This document shows positions 23,758 through 33,791 of a stretch of 64,000 bases of DNA, one piece after another. The stretch's first letter is position 1, and each line of letters begins with the position of its first letter. This stretch comes from Paralichthys olivaceus (Eukaryota; Chordata; Actinopteri; Pleuronectiformes; Paralichthyidae), in contig NC_091104.1 in the NCBI RefSeq assembly GCF_024713975.1, positions 9,071,580 to 9,135,579 on the forward strand, given 5' to 3'. The translations under genes were made by a program, and so were the position numbers. The notes beneath the pieces are model-generated. The model ran no database searches. It had not been told where the DNA came from and worked only from the letters and a program-made list of their open reading frames with translations.

Positions 23758-26700
23758 CTATACAATAATGAAAAAATAAATGTTTTTTAAAGAAGGTGCT
23801 TTAGAAAATACATGGGAATAAAACAACAGAAAAAATTACAAAACTAAAATATGAAATAGAAAATAAAATAAAATATTAAAAATCAGGTATTCAAAGGTTT
23901 TACTGTACATTTTGTTTTAAGCAATGATTTAAAACAGGTAAATCTCCTCACATGTGCGTAATATTAATCTGGGGACCAACACTTAGCAAAGACTGTATAT
24001 TATAGTCAAGACTAAATGGACAATAACACATCTCCTCCCATCAAATGTTGTCTGTTACACATGTAAAAACCAGAAAAACCTTGTGCATTACAGTGTGGAT
24101 TTGTTTTTTCACTTTTTTATCTGAATTCTCTTCTTCCTCTCCAGCAGCATGTTTCAGCGTCGGCAGCAGCAGCAGTTGTTGTTGTCTGCAGACGGAAAAA
24201 CTCTCCTGAACCTGTGGGTCGTCCCTCATTTCTCTGAGGTGCTGCACATGTTCCAAACACTGGAGATTCCGGTGAGACTCTTATATTATGAATACATCAG
24301 AACAGCAAGTGATAAGATAAGATCAGGTAATGTAAAGTAAACATGCAATGTGAATGTAAGGAAAATATAAATATAATGGAATAGAAATAATACATACAGT
24401 GTATACAACAGAATATATACAGTGTATATATATATATAAATACTGTATATATTCTGTCCTCCTCTGTTGCTCTTACTTCCACAGGCCTGTGCTGCTGCCC
24501 TCCATCACACCCTGCACATAGTCTCAGCTCTTCATGACATCATTTATTACCTGGTGAGTTTCTCCAGACTCGGCAACACAGAAAACTCCTGGAGCCGGAG
24601 GAACGTACAAGAGGCTCCGCATCTTGTGGCCGACTGGGGAGGAGCTGAAGGCATCGGTAGGTGGAGGTTTCAACTAAAGCATCACAGTCATCACGTACGT
24701 TTGTTTGTCTGCTTTCTATTAAAGCATCATTACCATCAGTGGTCACTGTCTAATAAATGTATTCATCAAATCACAGTAATCTCATCACATCTACAGGAGC
24801 AGAGCTGCAGGAGATCCAGCGTCAGGTCGACCGTCTGTCTGACCCCAGCAGCCCCGAGTCAGTGGGTCGTCTGCTGCAGCTTCGCAGGCAGGTTCTCCTC
24901 CTGCAGTTTGACACGGCGGTCAGACACCTCATCAGGTCAGTGCGTGTGAGCTGCAACAACATCCTCATCTGTTACAGTGAAAACGTCTCGTCAGAGGTAA
25001 TAAAAGTACATCAACACTGGGTCTTCTCCCTTTGTTACATGTGTTTGTTGTGTTCAGGGAGGCGTTCCTGTCAGCGGGTGACATGGCTTCTTACCAGAGT
25101 GTGAGCGACAACATGACGACTGCTCTTCCTCTGCTGAGTGACAGAATCCAGGCCGACGTGTTCAGCATCACGCTGCCTGTTCCTCGACCTCTAGAGACCC
25201 GAGGCTGTCGGGTCGGTTTACATTAACATCAGATGGTATCATATCATGTCATATATCATATCATAATTATATCATGTGATATATCATCATATCAGATTGA
25301 ATCCCAATCATATAATATCTCAGTGTCCTGTTGTTTTCTCTCCAGGCTCAGAGTTTGTTCTCATGGAGAAGTTTCACAGCCTGTCATGGATTGTTCCCTC
25401 TACATGTTTGGGACGTACCACCCATCGAGCACTGCATGCAGGTTCGACCCCTGATATGTTCTCTCACGTGTACAGACAGAAACACCCATCCTACATTAAC
25501 ACAGACACGATCACACAAACAGTTGTGTGTGTGTTGTGTTTGTGTGCAGCTGTGTCTCAGTGGCCTGAAGGACTGCAGCAGACTGCAGACCAATGCAGCG
25601 ATCCTCGGCGTGTCTCTGCTCATGGAGGACGTCCTGAACAGCGGAGGAGACGCAGAGCCCGTCCGTCTCCATGGCAACAAAGATGACCTTCTGCACGATG
25701 GAAAACCTAATGAAGTAAAAGACGAAGATGTTTATAAGTTGTTACGCAAATTCACGCTCAGCCAGGCCAATCACAGAGCTGGGATACAAAGTGTATTCAC
25801 AAGGCTGCTCATGGTAACGAACCCACTCTGTTGTATTTGTTAAACGTCAGGTCACATTAACTCTGTTGTGTCTTCATCTCAGGAGGACAAAAGCTGCTCA
25901 GAAGTGGAAGAGAAGAAGACGTGTGTGTTGAACTCCACTTCTCCTCCTCCTCCTCCTCCTCCTCCTCCTCCTCCTCCTCCTCCTCCTCAGGATCCGCTCC
26001 GAGTGCAGCGTGTGCTGAAAGGTTTCCTCCTGCTGACCAAACAGCTTCAGGTCTTTAAGGAGAGCTGGGCTCGAAGACGTCTGGGTCCTGAGATATTCAG
26101 TTCACCCACTTCATATCAGCAGTTCATCAACCTCTACAGGTACAGTCAGGATTTTATTTGATTTCAGCAGCTGTAAATGTTTGTAAATCTGCAATAGTCA
26201 ATTTAGTCGTTGTTCTGGAACTTTTCACCGTTTCCCAGAATGTTTGTCAGTAAATTTACTTCCTCGTCTGACTTTTATACTTTCACGTGCCCAGAATGGC
26301 GCCCAGCAGAGGACACACCTCCACCAAGGCCCAACAGTCGCCCTAAATCTAATCACACTGCACCAAATTTCACACATTCATAGATAACTATCAAACCAAC
26401 CAACCCACAAAGGGGTGAAAACATAACCCCCTTGGTTGAGGTAACAAATTAAGAGCATTTCATAAAGGACCTTGAGGAAGATCATTACTTCACCTGTTGT
26501 CTCTATGATGAAGTTTGACCTTTGAATCTCATGTTCAGCACTGATTCTTTTAATAGCTGCTTCCCAAAAGGTTCATTATTTGATTTTATTTGATCAATAT
26601 CATATCTAAAGTTGTCTTTGCTTTACAGAGCTGAAATCTTTTACCCCAGTATGAAAGCTCTGGCTCGACAAATGGGTAAAGAGCGTGATTATGAGCTCCT

Positions 26701-29700
26701 CATTTCTGGCAGCCGGTCTTTCCTGCCCCCTGCTGGAGCTTCAGAGATTGACGTGAAAGCCTGGCAGGTACAATTTCAACAAAAGCACACAATGAAAAGC
26801 CTCATGTGTTCATAACGAGACCTGATTACCTGGTGCAATGTCTCAGCTTCACACACTGCTGGAGATCACCGAGTGCGACATGATCAGGTCCGTGCAGAGG
26901 AGGGTCCACAGAGAGCTGACCCTGGTGCTTTCGGAGCGGACCCGTCAGGATCCATGTCTCCCTACAGGTACAAAAAATAAAAAACACAGAGTCCACCTTT
27001 AACCAGACGAGAAAATGACAGAGCTGCAGTTTTAATAAAAATATTCCATGTTTGTTCAGAGCTGTGGAAAAAGGCCTCACTGAAGCACAGTGTGTCTCCT
27101 GAGCGGCCGCAGATCGTGGAGGCCTTCGTGGAGCAGCTGATGGAAGGAGCCGAGCAGCTGGACGGACAGGTAGGAAAAACCACGCTGGAAACATGTACGC
27201 TGTAATTTCTGCTTGTACGCTGTGTTTCAAATGTACATTTGTAGTTAAAATGCAACTTAATGCCATCACGTGTATCTGGAAAAAAAGAGAAACAACTCAG
27301 AAATAAATTCAAATTCTGTCTTTAAGAAATACAGACATAAAATTCCAGATTTCAGTTTTTCTTTCTTTGCTTTTGTCCGACAATCACAACCAAAATCATC
27401 ACTAGAAATACGTCTTTTACTGCTCTATTACAATACAGAGTATGTGCTGTTTTACATATTTACTGTGACCTTCACTCACAATACCAGAGCAGGAGAAAAC
27501 CCTCCTGTGATCATATTGTTCTCCCCGTGTCTTTCTGTTTCCGTGCTGAAAGCTAATCCTCCTGTTGTCTCTTGTTCCAGCTGGTGATCTCTCAGGATCA
27601 TCTCCGGCTGTGTTCCACTCACCTCGGCTCCTCTCTGATGGAGCGAGAGCGTCGCAGCTTCCTGCTTTACTCACACTTCTATGAGCAAATTCTGCAGCAG
27701 CAGACTCAGCTGCTGTATCAGAAAGAACAAGTACATGTGCAGTTCATCACAAACAATTCATTTCACTGGTAGTTTATGTAGACTGCTTCTTCAAGAACTA
27801 ATGTTCATGACTTCATGACCTTTAGACAGAAAGATCTTTGTGTTAATAGTAACTTGTCAAATCTTTGGTCTGTCACATAATTTCTACTCTGAATTTTTCC
27901 CTTTTTCCATTTTAACCTCAGGATTTAAAGAATCTTAAGGACTCTCAGACAAGTAACGTTCACAAAGAGGTAAGAACTATAAACACTGTGTTTAACAATA
28001 AGACAAAGAAAGACAGAGAGAGGGAACTTAATCCTCACCGCAGGTCTTTCTTCTCTCGGTGGACATTCACACGAGCGCTCATCTGTGAGGTTTCTACTTT
28101 CTGTCAACTCGACAGCTGGGAAACTAAGAGTTTTACTCATGGTATGACAATGTTGGTCAGTTCGTCTGGAGGGAAATAAAACTGGGTGACGAACGTGGTA
28201 AAACAAATGTCTATGAGTATCTGTTTGTCTTCATTTCTTGGATGAACGACCACGACATTTAGTGTAAATAATTGTGGTCCTAACGATGTGGGTAAGCCTC
28301 TGAAGCTTTAGGATACCTCTAAAACGTATCACCACATTCCTCCAGCTGTATGTTGAGATCATCACAAACAAACGTGTTCGTACAAATGAATAATCGTGTG
28401 TTACTGTTGCCCAGGTGTCAGTTTTGTGTCGCGGGATGATGTTGGAGATCTCAGCTCTGCAGGCTCGAGTCGCTCACCTCCAAGAAGAGAAGCGTTCTCT
28501 GGAAGAACGACTCAGTCTGAGGTTTAAAGAGCGTTACGACCCTTTGGTCCGACATCTCTTCTCCACCTGCCTCCAGCTGAAGGTGACAAATTCTATCTCG
28601 TACGTGTTTATCTAGAATGAATACATAAAGCAAAGGTCTGCTCAGGCAGCAAAGGTTTCTTATATTTAATTCTACTGATTTCTTTTGAACCTCTTCTACA
28701 AACTGAGTGATAACTTCATTTTTCCAGTCTCATGTTTATTATTCATCACTGACTGTTTGCTCCTGTGATGTTATTTCCTTGTTTGAGATGTTAGATGTTT
28801 ATTTGTGTGAACCTCAGCTTGGACTCGATGAGCGTCAGTGGCAGGTGGAGCAGGACGTGAGTGTGATGGTGAACACAATCCGAGCAGAGGGAGTCGACAG
28901 AATCATGAAACTCAAAAAGAAACATGGCTGCACCAAAGACAACGATGGACTCTCCCTCACACAGTTAAAGGTACAAACAGGCAAGACTTTTATATGTGTC
29001 AGTAATTTGATGATTTCTAAATCTACAAAAATATCAGAAGACACGTTTATGCTTTACCTTTAAACACACATCTTTGTCAGAGGGAAGAAGTCCACGAGTT
29101 GAGTCTGGAGAACAGTCAGCTGACGGCTCTGCTCTGTAAACTGAAGGCTCTGAGTCGATGGCGTCAGGTGGTCGACCAGGGGAAGCTTCACCGACGGCTG
29201 CTTCAGACTCAGCAGGTCAGCAGCACAAACAAACGCTCGCTATTCAGGTCCCATTCTTTTTGTGCAGGAAGGAAATGAAAACCAAACGCTGTCAGTGTTC
29301 CTCACTGTCTATTTAATATAATATCACATATGTTTAAAGGTCGAATCAAATACATTTGAGAATTATCTCTCTCTATATATATATATATATTCTTAAATTG
29401 ATTTTAAAAAGTTTTTTATCTTTGCCTTTACTTTTATAATCTGAAAAAAAAGTGTAAAAAATATATTTTTCAAGCTAAAATTTTTAGTTCCTTATTTTTT
29501 TAATTTTCTCAGTCTCACTTCACTTACTAGACTTTAATTTATTATGTGATTCACATATTTGCTCTAAATATATTTCGATTTCTTTAATGCTCATATGTGT
29601 ATTAATGATTATTTTCTAATTAACTGATAATAGGTAAAGGACAATACCCATATAATAATATTTATAAAAAAATGTTTTAGCAGGCAGGTTGGTACTTAAA

Positions 29701-31749
29701 ATCCTTTTCTGATCAACATAAAGATGTATAAGAAATATATACAAAGTATATATTTTATCGCCCGATAGTGCTTTTTCCTGTCATATGTTTTTTATTACAT
29801 TTTACTTGTGAAATGATCATTAAAGAGCATCACAGTGTTTACAGCTGTAGTTATCACCCTTCATGTCCAGAGTGAAATCACCAGTCGCACTGAGGCGCTC
29901 AGAGTGAAGATGGTTGCAGAGGACCAGGTGATTTTCCTGCAGGAGGAGCTGGACGCTGCCCGACAGATGTTGACCAGCTGCCAGGCCGAGTGCAGCCGCA
30001 CCAAGAGGCTGCTCGACAGGAAGGTGGGGAGACTTCACTGCTGCACTAACACACACTGTCACATTTCTGAGTGAGAGACTGAGAAACTTAGAACCTATGA
30101 TTCAGAAAATCACAGCTTGTATTCACTCCAAACACTTTAACACTCGCTCTCAGACGGAGGAGCTGCAGGAGGCCCGGCATCAGTCTGCACAGGAGGCTCG
30201 CAGCAGGCAGGAGCTGGAGAGTTACCGAGTGCAGAGGCTGGAGGAGATGAGGGCTGATGTGGAGGACAGAGACGGACAGCTCCGAGCGCTCAACCAGCAG
30301 CTGGACAGAGGAGGCAGGATGAGCCAGATACAGAGACAACGCAGCGCCAGAGAGATCCGACAGGTCTGTGAATGAGATCGCATAACAACAGACTCCACAG
30401 AACACAACATATGAGACAACATCTGTATCTTTAACGCTTTTCATGAGTAAAGAGTCAATTATCAGGATTTTCTTACTTTTCACCAACATTTCTGATGATT
30501 GGATTTTGGATTAATAGTGATGATAGGCACATTTTTTTAGAGAATAAATCTATGAATAGTTTAAATTATTTAAAAAGTGAAGAACATTTGATTTTGATTT
30601 AAAACACATGAAAAGATGTATAGACTTCTTTTGCATTTTAGTGCTTAAAGTGAAGAGGATGCTCTCAAGATTAGGATTAGAATAGGAAGTGAACCAAAGT
30701 CATTAAGATTCACTCTCTTGGAACATCTTTATCAAATTTCATGCCAATCAATTTAATTCTAGATAATGACAAAGAAACAAAAAGTCAAAGGTCAAGTAAT
30801 CAAACTATATGTGTGGATGTGTAGGTGAAGGAGCAGCTTCATCAGGAGCGCTCCCTCAAACAAGAAGCTTTTCAGCAGGTGGAGAAGCTGAAACATCAGG
30901 TGAACGACACGGAGGCAGCTTCCTCCAGGTGCAACTCTACAGCAGGTACAAACTGTGGTCTCTACACACTGGACAGTTTCTCCATTTGCTTCAGGTAATT
31001 CCTAATTCTCTGCGTCTGTCACAGGGCAAAGCAGAACGTGTTTCACGCTGTCGGTCAGCAGATTGAGTTCTAGAAGTCCCTCAGCAGGTACTGAAACCAC
31101 CACAGAGCAATAACACCTCCGAGCACTGGAGAGATCCTCAAAGACAATCGTATATAAGCTGCTCATGTGGCTCAGAAGTAAAATGAGATGATCCAGACAC
31201 TCGTAACTTGTCATAATGATATCTGAACTCAGCCTCTGCTCTGCGTCTCTCTCAGGTCTGCACAGGGTCAGTCGGCAGCAGTCGGACCTGCAAAGACACC
31301 AGAGAGTCGACGCAGCCAGGAGTCGTTCAAACACAAGACTGGACCGAGCCAAAGCAGTGAGTGAGACTCCGCAGCGTCACACACAGAGAATTCAACCGAG
31401 TTCAACTGAAGTTTAAACTCCCACGTGTTCTGTTGAGAAGTGAATGAAGAAGCTCAATGTAAAGTTGACATAATAGAAACTGGTTTTCAGCTCCTCTATT
31501 GTTTCTACAGATATAAATAGAGTTTGTTGACAGAACTAGGAAGTGTTGGAGATTTGTAATGTGAAGTTTTCTCCAGGGACAGTTGTAGAATAACAGAGAA
31601 ATACATGCAACAAACTGTAGATGTTATATTTAAGTTATGAGTTCTGTAACATTGTTCTTGGATAAACACCAGCAGTGTTTTTGTTTCTCTTCCAGGATCC
31701 GTCTCGCCTGCAGGTCCTGACCGCAGACACGTTACTACCAGAGCTGTGA
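14676..31749 (+). CDS. ccdc162: ccdc162, coiled-coil domain-containing protein 162 (46 exons, 2168 aa)
   Basis: Exons: 14676-14794, 15357-15429, 15554-15664, 15801-15914, 16310-16504, 16590-16689, 17027-17175, 17311-17463, 17795-17896, 18003-18156, 18260-18345, 18733-18855, 18971-19174, 19371-19709, 19901-20101, 20623-20744, 20837-21065, 21148-21350, 21830-21982, 22269-22362, 22456-22590, 22767-22840, 22928-23039, 23131-23180, 23289-23465, 24145-24271, 24485-24656, 24797-24935, 25058-25211, 25346-25441, 25550-25813, 25883-26139, 26629-26767, 26847-26967, 27060-27169, 27581-27730, 27922-27969, 28415-28582, 28818-28970, 29081-29215, 29871-30023, 30154-30363, 30825-30945, 31025-31087, 31256-31356, 31696-31749. 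They sum to 6507 bases with no internal stop. LLHQ/FYADRSYHLAQIKYLLMLRWRRFCRH and LALIRTL-type helical blocks match the CCDC162 family (N-terminal DUF4549-like region); the last quarter is heptad-rich coiled coil. Molecular function is not established. Intron 3 has a GC donor; exon 10's donor and exon 32's acceptor are ambiguous. Confidence 0.88.
15554..15914 (+). CDS. ccdc162: ccdc162 exons 3 and 4 flanking a GC-AG intron
   Basis: Exon 3 (15554-15664) ends CTG CAC CAG and is followed by GCATGA, not GT. Exon 4 (15801-15914) begins after TTCCTCCCACAG. The join gives LPALLHQ/FYADRSYHLAQ in frame, and no GT donor nearby preserves frame and sequence. CAG|GCATGA has the strong CAG exon end typical of the minority GC-AG class of U2 introns. 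The alternative is a sequencing error or a GT allele. Confidence 0.8.
18003..18345 (+). CDS. ccdc162: ccdc162 exons 10 and 11 (junction ambiguous)
   Basis: Exon 10 starts at 18003 (VPDLLQVSSALKEHAAHVCD). My preferred donor is CAG|GTTTAA at 18156, leading to exon 11 18260-18345 in phase 1 and exon 12 at 18733. A second solution is equally frame-consistent: a GC donor at ACTCAG|GCATGC (18171), exon 11 read in the other frame, and exon 12 starting at 18738 (TCTGCAG). The canonical GT version was chosen; the residues of exon 11 therefore remain uncertain. Confidence 0.55.
19202..19303. repeat. (ATCT)n microsatellite
   Basis: Tetranucleotide repeat of about 24 units with one CAATC interruption near 19279, in ccdc162 intron 13 shortly after the donor. 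Confidence 0.95.
20196..20335. repeat. Fragment of a dispersed teleost repeat
   Basis: ATTACCTCCATCAAGGTTTTG, then GTTAGTCAACAGGATTATGC, AAAAACTATTCTACTGAATT and GTGGAGGGCTGGGGTGTGACC. The order of these phrases is that of a repeat seen very widely in fish genomes. It lies in ccdc162 intron 15. Confidence 0.6.
22606..22700. repeat. Probable dispersed teleost repeat fragment
   Basis: AACAGTGGTGGTACATTTAC, TCATGCAGTGTACTTAAACA and GGAAAGTATTTC resemble the common fish repeat built around short runs of 'AAGTACATTTACTCAAGTACTG' type sequence. It lies in ccdc162 intron 21. A weaker relative is on the minus strand near 47850-47935. Confidence 0.45.
23685..23757. repeat. (ATCT)n microsatellite
   Basis: About 18 uninterrupted tetranucleotide units in ccdc162 intron 25; same motif as 19202-19303. 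Confidence 0.95.
25883..26139 (+). CDS. ccdc162: ccdc162 exon 32 with 15-proline run and internal acceptor-like site
   Basis: In the long form the exon starts after TTCATCTCAG and encodes EDKSCSEVEEKK, then 15 consecutive CCT proline codons (25943-25987), then QDPLRVQRVLKGFLLLTKQ. The (CCT)n tract followed by CAG at 25988-25990 is itself a good polypyrimidine tract and 3' splice site. Use of it removes 108 bases, exactly 36 codons, and keeps phase 0. Which acceptor is real cannot be settled from sequence. Confidence 0.7.
25940..25987 (+). repeat. (CCT)n trinucleotide repeat, coding
   Basis: Sixteen near-perfect TCT/CCT triplets in frame in ccdc162 exon 32, encoding a proline run. Likely length-polymorphic in units of one residue. 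Confidence 0.95.
26290..26458. repeat. Dispersed teleost repeat fragment
   Basis: AGAGGACACACCTCCACCAA, GGCCCAACAGTCGCCCTAAA, GCACCAAATTTCACACATTC and GGGGTGAAAACATAACCCCC match the phrasing of the repeat described at 20196 and 40858. It lies in ccdc162 intron 32. Confidence 0.6.
26723..26736 (-). promoter_or_regulatory. CTCF-like core inside ccdc162 exon 33
   Basis: On the minus strand the sequence reads CCAGCAGGGGGCAG, a perfect match to the CTCF core. It overlaps codons for FLPPAGA. Occupancy is unknown. Confidence 0.4.
29216..29870 (+). other. ccdc162 intron 40, AT-rich
   Basis: Very A/T-rich intron with a short (TA)n run near 29374-29389. I see no conserved or coding structure in it. 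Confidence 0.8.
30364..30824 (+). other. ccdc162 intron 42 with repeat fragment
   Basis: Mostly AT-rich. Near 30720-30800 ATCAAATTTCATGCCAATCA and AAAAAGTCAAAGGTCAAG resemble the same dispersed repeat as 8160-8290. No coding signal. Confidence 0.55.
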
Positions 31750-32138
31750 GATGCAGAACATTCTCCCCTGGGGAAGTTTCATGAAGCCAGGGAGTTGTTG
31801 AGCGAGTTTTTCCAGCTGCAGAACGCTGCTGATCATTTGTTTGTCTGAACAAAGTCCAATTAACTCGATTTCAAAAAGCCAAGATGTAAACCTGAGAGGA
31901 TTTATCTTGTTTTCATCTCATTATCATCTCAGCTTATCTTATCATCTCTTATTATCCATCGCATGTCACTATGACGTCTCTCGGACCTATACTTTTGGCT
32001 GTATCATTTCTTGTGTGTGTAAGTTTTCTGTTTTCACCTCTCCATTGGCTGTAATGTGAATTTTGAAAAAAAAAAAAGGTCAGAGAGAAGAACAACAGTC
32101 AAAACCCACTCCCACAATCACATTTTTTAACTCTAACC

Positions 32139-32144
32139 AATAAA
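32139..32144 (+). terminator. ccdc162 poly(A) signal
   Basis: AATAAA in AACCAATAAAAAATATATG, 390 bases after the ccdc162 stop codon and before the minisatellite. It is the first such hexamer downstream of the stop. Confidence 0.6.
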
Positions 32145-32204
32145 AAATATATGAGTACGGCAAAGTCTTGGGATTCTCACAGTGTTTTTATTTCACAGAT
32201 AGGA

Positions 32205-32500
32205 CTAGGATTTTCAAAATAATCCCCCCCATAGTAACAGGATGTTATCAGGAAACCTGTAAAGAGCCTAGATTTTCAAAATAAGTCCCCTCCATAATAA
32301 CAGGATGTTATCAGGAAACATTTAAAGAGCCTAGATTTTCAAAATATGCCCCCCCCCTTAGTAACAGGATGTTATCAGGAAACCTGTAAAGAGCCGAGAT
32401 TTTCAAAATAAAAACCACAGATAGTTACAGGATGTTCCCAGGAAGCCTGAGGGAGGCTGGATTTTTAAAATAAAAACCCATGGATGGTGATAAGACCGTA
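32205..32500. repeat. Minisatellite, about 63-bp unit, about 4.7 copies
   Basis: Unit landmarks GATTTTCAAAAT recur at 32209, 32271, 32334, 32398 and (variant) 32460, giving periods of 62-64 bases. Each unit continues with a C-rich stretch, AGTAACAGGATGTTATCAGG, AAACCTGTAAAGAGCC. The last copies diverge. It sits in the tail-to-tail gap between ccdc162 and zbtb24. Confidence 0.92.
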
Positions 32501-32519
32501 CAACCTTAAAACATGGTTT

Positions 32520-32720
32520 CTCTCCCTCTCTGAAATTGGCGCAATCTCTCTCTCTCACTCTCTCTCACCAACCTGGATCATGTTATCAAAAAGCAGCTTT
32601 TATAAACATCTTTCTCTCTCACTGTCTCTATCGCTCTCTCAGGGTCTCTCTCCTTCCTCTTAAACTTGTACAGTTTCCCTCTCTCTCTGTCACCAACCTG
32701 GATAATGTGACTCTTTGTGG
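32520..32720. repeat. CT-rich tract with a duplicated segment of about 124 bp period
   Basis: The tract is dominated by CTCTCT. CACCAACCTGGAT(C/A)ATGT occurs twice, at about 32567 and 32691, so the tract contains a second local duplication independent of the 63-bp minisatellite. Confidence 0.7.
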
Positions 32721-32777
32721 AGACGGCAGCAACCACAAGGCACCCATTCAAAATTTCTCCAGGAGGAATTTTCTAGT

Positions 32778-32783
32778 TTTATT
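32778..32783 (-). terminator. zbtb24 poly(A) signal
   Basis: Plus-strand TTTATT, reading AATAAA on the minus strand, 141 bases beyond the zbtb24 stop codon. It is the first canonical hexamer downstream of the gene. Confidence 0.6.
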
Positions 32784-32923
32784 TTCCCATCAGGATTTGC
32801 TCTCACAAGAACATTATTGTCAAACCATTGCTCTACAGTTGGAAAAGCAGTAAAACCTGCCTGTTATATTCGTGTCCTGCAGCAGCATCTATCAGTTTAG
32901 ACTCATCAGCGTCACAGTCGCTC

Positions 32924-33791
32924 TCAGCCCTCCTGCGGGAGCCCGGTGGTGTACAGGTAGGAGACGGTTCCTGCCTGGATCTGGAAGGTTTGTCCCTGGA
33001 TGTGGTGGCTGGAGATCTGCTCGCTGGTTTGGCTGATGGAGATGGGCTGTGAGCTCTGGCTGCTGATGTGAATGGCCTGACTGTGCTGCTCCCTGCCCAG
33101 CTGAGTGACGGCCAGCTGCTGGAGCGGCTGATGCATCACCTGCAGCTGCGGGGCGGGTCGCTGTGCGACCTGAAGGGGCTGCGGGGGGCCGTGGTGGGAC
33201 TGCAACTGCTCCATCGCCTCTTTACTCAGAGTGATGACATGCATCTGCTCCGACTGGTGCGTCATCTGTCCCTCCAGCATACTGACGGTCTGAATCTGAG
33301 GGGCGTGGTCCACCATGGCGCCCTGAGCGACCAGGGCCACGTTCTGCATGTGTCCCGACGGCTGGGTGAGCAGGGTGAGTCTAGAGTCGGATGATTCTGC
33401 CGTCTCACCTTCTGTGGTGATGATGCTGATCTCCTGCTCCTGACCCGGCACAAAGTTAATGTTATTCATATCTCCGGTCACCACCAGCTGGATCCCCTGT
33501 TCAGAGCCGGAGGGGAGCTGGTACTGCTGAAGGTGCAGGATGTTGCGAACCTCCTCCTGAGGTGCTGCCGATGTTTCTGCCGCTGTATCTGACGAGGACT
33601 CAGTGGACGCCGCTCGCTCCTTGCTGTGAGACTTGGTGTGAGTTTTCAGATTGTCCAGACGAGTAAACGAAAGGTTGCAGGAGGAGCACGTGAAAGGTTT
33701 CTTTCCGGAGTGAGAGGTGACGTGTCGTCTTCTCGCACTGGGGTCTGAGAACGACTTGTTGCAGATGTGGCACTCGTATGGTTTCTCACCT
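32924..33791 (-). CDS. zbtb24: zbtb24 last coding exon (fingers 7-8 and Gln-rich tail)
   Basis: It encodes fingers 7 and 8 ([34 protein letters not shown]), a Ser/Thr stretch and a glutamine- and histidine-rich tail ending [12 protein letters not shown]. The conserved [10 protein letters not shown] and [14 protein letters not shown] blocks support orthology with human ZBTB24. Confidence 0.95.
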
